A DNA stretch of 5,994 nt from an uncultured Oscillospiraceae bacterium. Its GTDB lineage: Bacteria > Bacillota > Clostridia > Oscillospirales > Oscillospiraceae. The notes beneath the pieces are model-generated. The model saw nothing but the letters and a program-made list of their open reading frames with translations, was not told where the DNA came from and made no database searches. A program made the position numbers and the translations under genes. Shown here one piece after another: positions 4,962-5,994 of the stretch; position 1 is the stretch's first letter, and the number at the start of each line of letters is the position of its first letter. Location: positions 1 to 5,994 of the forward strand of contig CAAETL010000292.1 in the NCBI GenBank assembly GCA_900758955.1, in the 5' to 3' direction.

Positions 4962-5994
4962 ATGGGAAAAAACTATTGTATTGCATTGGACCAAGGGACC
5001 ACCAGCTCCCGGGCATTGCTGTTTGATCGGGAGGGAACGGTGATTGCCGCCGCCCAATATCCCTTTAAGCAGCACTATCCCCAGCCGGGATGGGTGGAGC
5101 ACGACCCCATGGACCTGCTGCGGACCCAGTTTCGGGCGCTGGGGGACTGTGTAGCGAAAAGCGGCGTTTTACCCCGGGATATTGGGGGCATCGGGATCAC
5201 CAACCAGCGGGAAACTGCATTGGTTTGGGAGAAGGCCACGGGAAAACCGGTGTGCAACGCCATTGTTTGGCAGTGCCGCCGGACGGCAGCGCTGTGCGAT
5301 ACGCTCCGGGAACAGGGCTGGGAGGAGAAGATTCGGGACAAAACCGGTCTGCTCCTGGACGCCTATTTCTCCGGCACAAAGTTTCACTGGATTTTGGAGC
5401 ACATCCCCGGCGCAAAGGAAAAAGCGGCAAGGGGGGAGTTACTCTGCGGCACGGTGGACAGCTGGCTGATTTGGAATCTCACAGGGGGAGGCGTTCACGT
5501 CTCCGATTACTCCAACTGCGCCCGCACCATGCTCTTTAACATCCATACCTTGGCCTGGGACGAGGGGCTGTGCAAGCTCCTGGGAATCCCCCTGGAAATG
5601 CTGCCCCAGCCTGTGCCCAACAGTATGGAGTATGGCCGGGTGGCTTCCCATTTGCCGGGGCTTGAGAACCTGGCGGGACTTCCGATCTGCGGCGCGGCGG
5701 GGGACCAGCAGGCGGCCCTCTTTGGTCAGGCCTGTTTCACCCCGGGGCAGGTAAAAAACACCTATGGGACAGGCTGTTTTCTCCTGATGAATACGGGGAG
5801 CGTTCCGGTGCGGTCACAAAACGGCCTGCTCACCACAGTGGGGTGGTCCTTAGGGGGCGAAACCACCTACGTGCTGGAGGGCAGCGTATTTCACGGCGGG
5901 TCGGTTATCCAGTGGCTTCGTGACGAGTTGGGCATCATTCAAACGGCCCATGAATCGGACCTTTTGGCGGAATCCATACCGGATACCGGCGGGG
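4962..5994 (+). CDS. glpK: Glycerol kinase, 3' end cut by the window edge
   Basis: GlpK transfers phosphate from ATP to glycerol to give sn-glycerol 3-phosphate in the cytoplasm. The first 344 residues of about 500 are present, with no stop before the edge. The FGGY-kinase N-terminal motif ALDQGTTSSRALLFD (residues 8-22) is intact. Glycerol contacts known from E. coli GlpK are conserved: R83/E84 in TNQRET, W103 in VWQCRR, Y135 in DAYFSGTK, and the catalytic base D248 in AGDQQAALFGQ. The family signature region KNTYGTGCFLLMNTG follows. The stretch just before AGDQQ reads LPGLENLAGLPICG and lacks the YHFYG/YHFFG-type His that HPr phosphorylates in other Firmicute enzymes. I chose ATG 4962 because residue numbering then fits the family; ATG 4947 is an alternative with a better GGAGG. 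No glycerol facilitator or glycerol-3-phosphate dehydrogenase gene is visible upstream. Confidence 0.95.
   Translation, partial: MGKNYCIALDQGTTSSRALLFDREGTVIAAAQYPFKQHYPQPGWVEHDPMDLLRTQFRALGDCVAKSGVLPRDIGGIGITNQRETALVWEKATGKPVCNAIVWQCRRTAALCDTLREQGWEEKIRDKTGLLLDAYFSGTKFHWILEHIPGAKEKAARGELLCGTVDSWLIWNLTGGGVHVSDYSNCARTMLFNIHTLAWDEGLCKLLGIPLEMLPQPVPNSMEYGRVASHLPGLENLAGLPICGAAGDQQAALFGQACFTPGQVKNTYGTGCFLLMNTGSVPVRSQNGLLTTVGWSLGGETTYVLEGSVFHGGSVIQWLRDELGIIQTAHESDLLAESIPDTGG

Noticed and set aside
5090..5539. Open plus-strand frame of 149 codons inside glpK
   Set aside because: A shifted-frame shadow of glpK, whose own frame carries all kinase motifs.
1..5994. tRNA, rRNA, CRISPR array, insertion sequence, phage genes, riboswitch
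   Set aside because: No cloverleaf, array of spaced repeats, transposase motif, paired terminal repeats or recognised aptamer core was seen on either strand.

Overview
The window looks like chromosomal DNA from a GC-rich member of the Clostridia, probably an Oscillospiraceae-type gut anaerobe (inference). The evidence is the GC-rich coding sequence, strong AGGAGG-type ribosome binding sites, Gram-positive-style promoters, a perfect Bacillus-type LexA box, and proteins that read like clostridial homologues. There are six protein-coding genes, one cut by the right edge. I see no mobile element, RNA gene or CRISPR array.

Layout from left to right. A short GC-rich leader (1-92) precedes a plus-strand gene for a zinc-dependent phospholipase C-like protein (93-779). 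Its 3' end overlaps by 43 bp the 3' end of a two-gene minus-strand operon. That operon, read right to left, encodes a radical SAM protein of the putative DNA repair/modification family (1513-2787) and its usual partner, a DUF4130/TIGR03915 protein (737-1513). The two cistrons are joined by a TGATG stop/start overlap. Next come a minus-strand old-yellow-enzyme-type NADH:flavin oxidoreductase (2954-4036) with its own promoter and hairpin terminator, a minus-strand sfsA (4159-4839), and a divergent plus-strand glycerol kinase glpK (4962 to the window end, incomplete).

The most interesting part is the radical SAM/DUF4130 operon. Upstream of it I find a TTGACA-17-CATACT promoter, a perfect match to the Gram-positive LexA consensus just upstream of the -35, and a second, degenerate LexA-like site near the expected transcription start. 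This predicts control by the SOS response. The radical SAM protein carries a CX3CX2C cluster motif, a helix-hairpin-helix DNA-binding motif and a C-terminal QISLF peptide that matches the sliding-clamp binding consensus. Together these point to a DNA-damage-inducible, replisome-linked repair or modification enzyme whose reaction is, as far as I know, not established. Its reading frame has no ATG, GTG or TTG that preserves the Fe-S motif. The best start is an ATA placed 9 nt after a perfect AAGGAGG, so standard gene callers would truncate the protein at an internal GTG and lose the radical SAM cluster.

The other genes are ordinary metabolism: flavin-dependent ene-reduction, an SfsA nuclease-family protein and glycerol phosphorylation. 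Apart from the repair pair, I see no evidence that they form one pathway.
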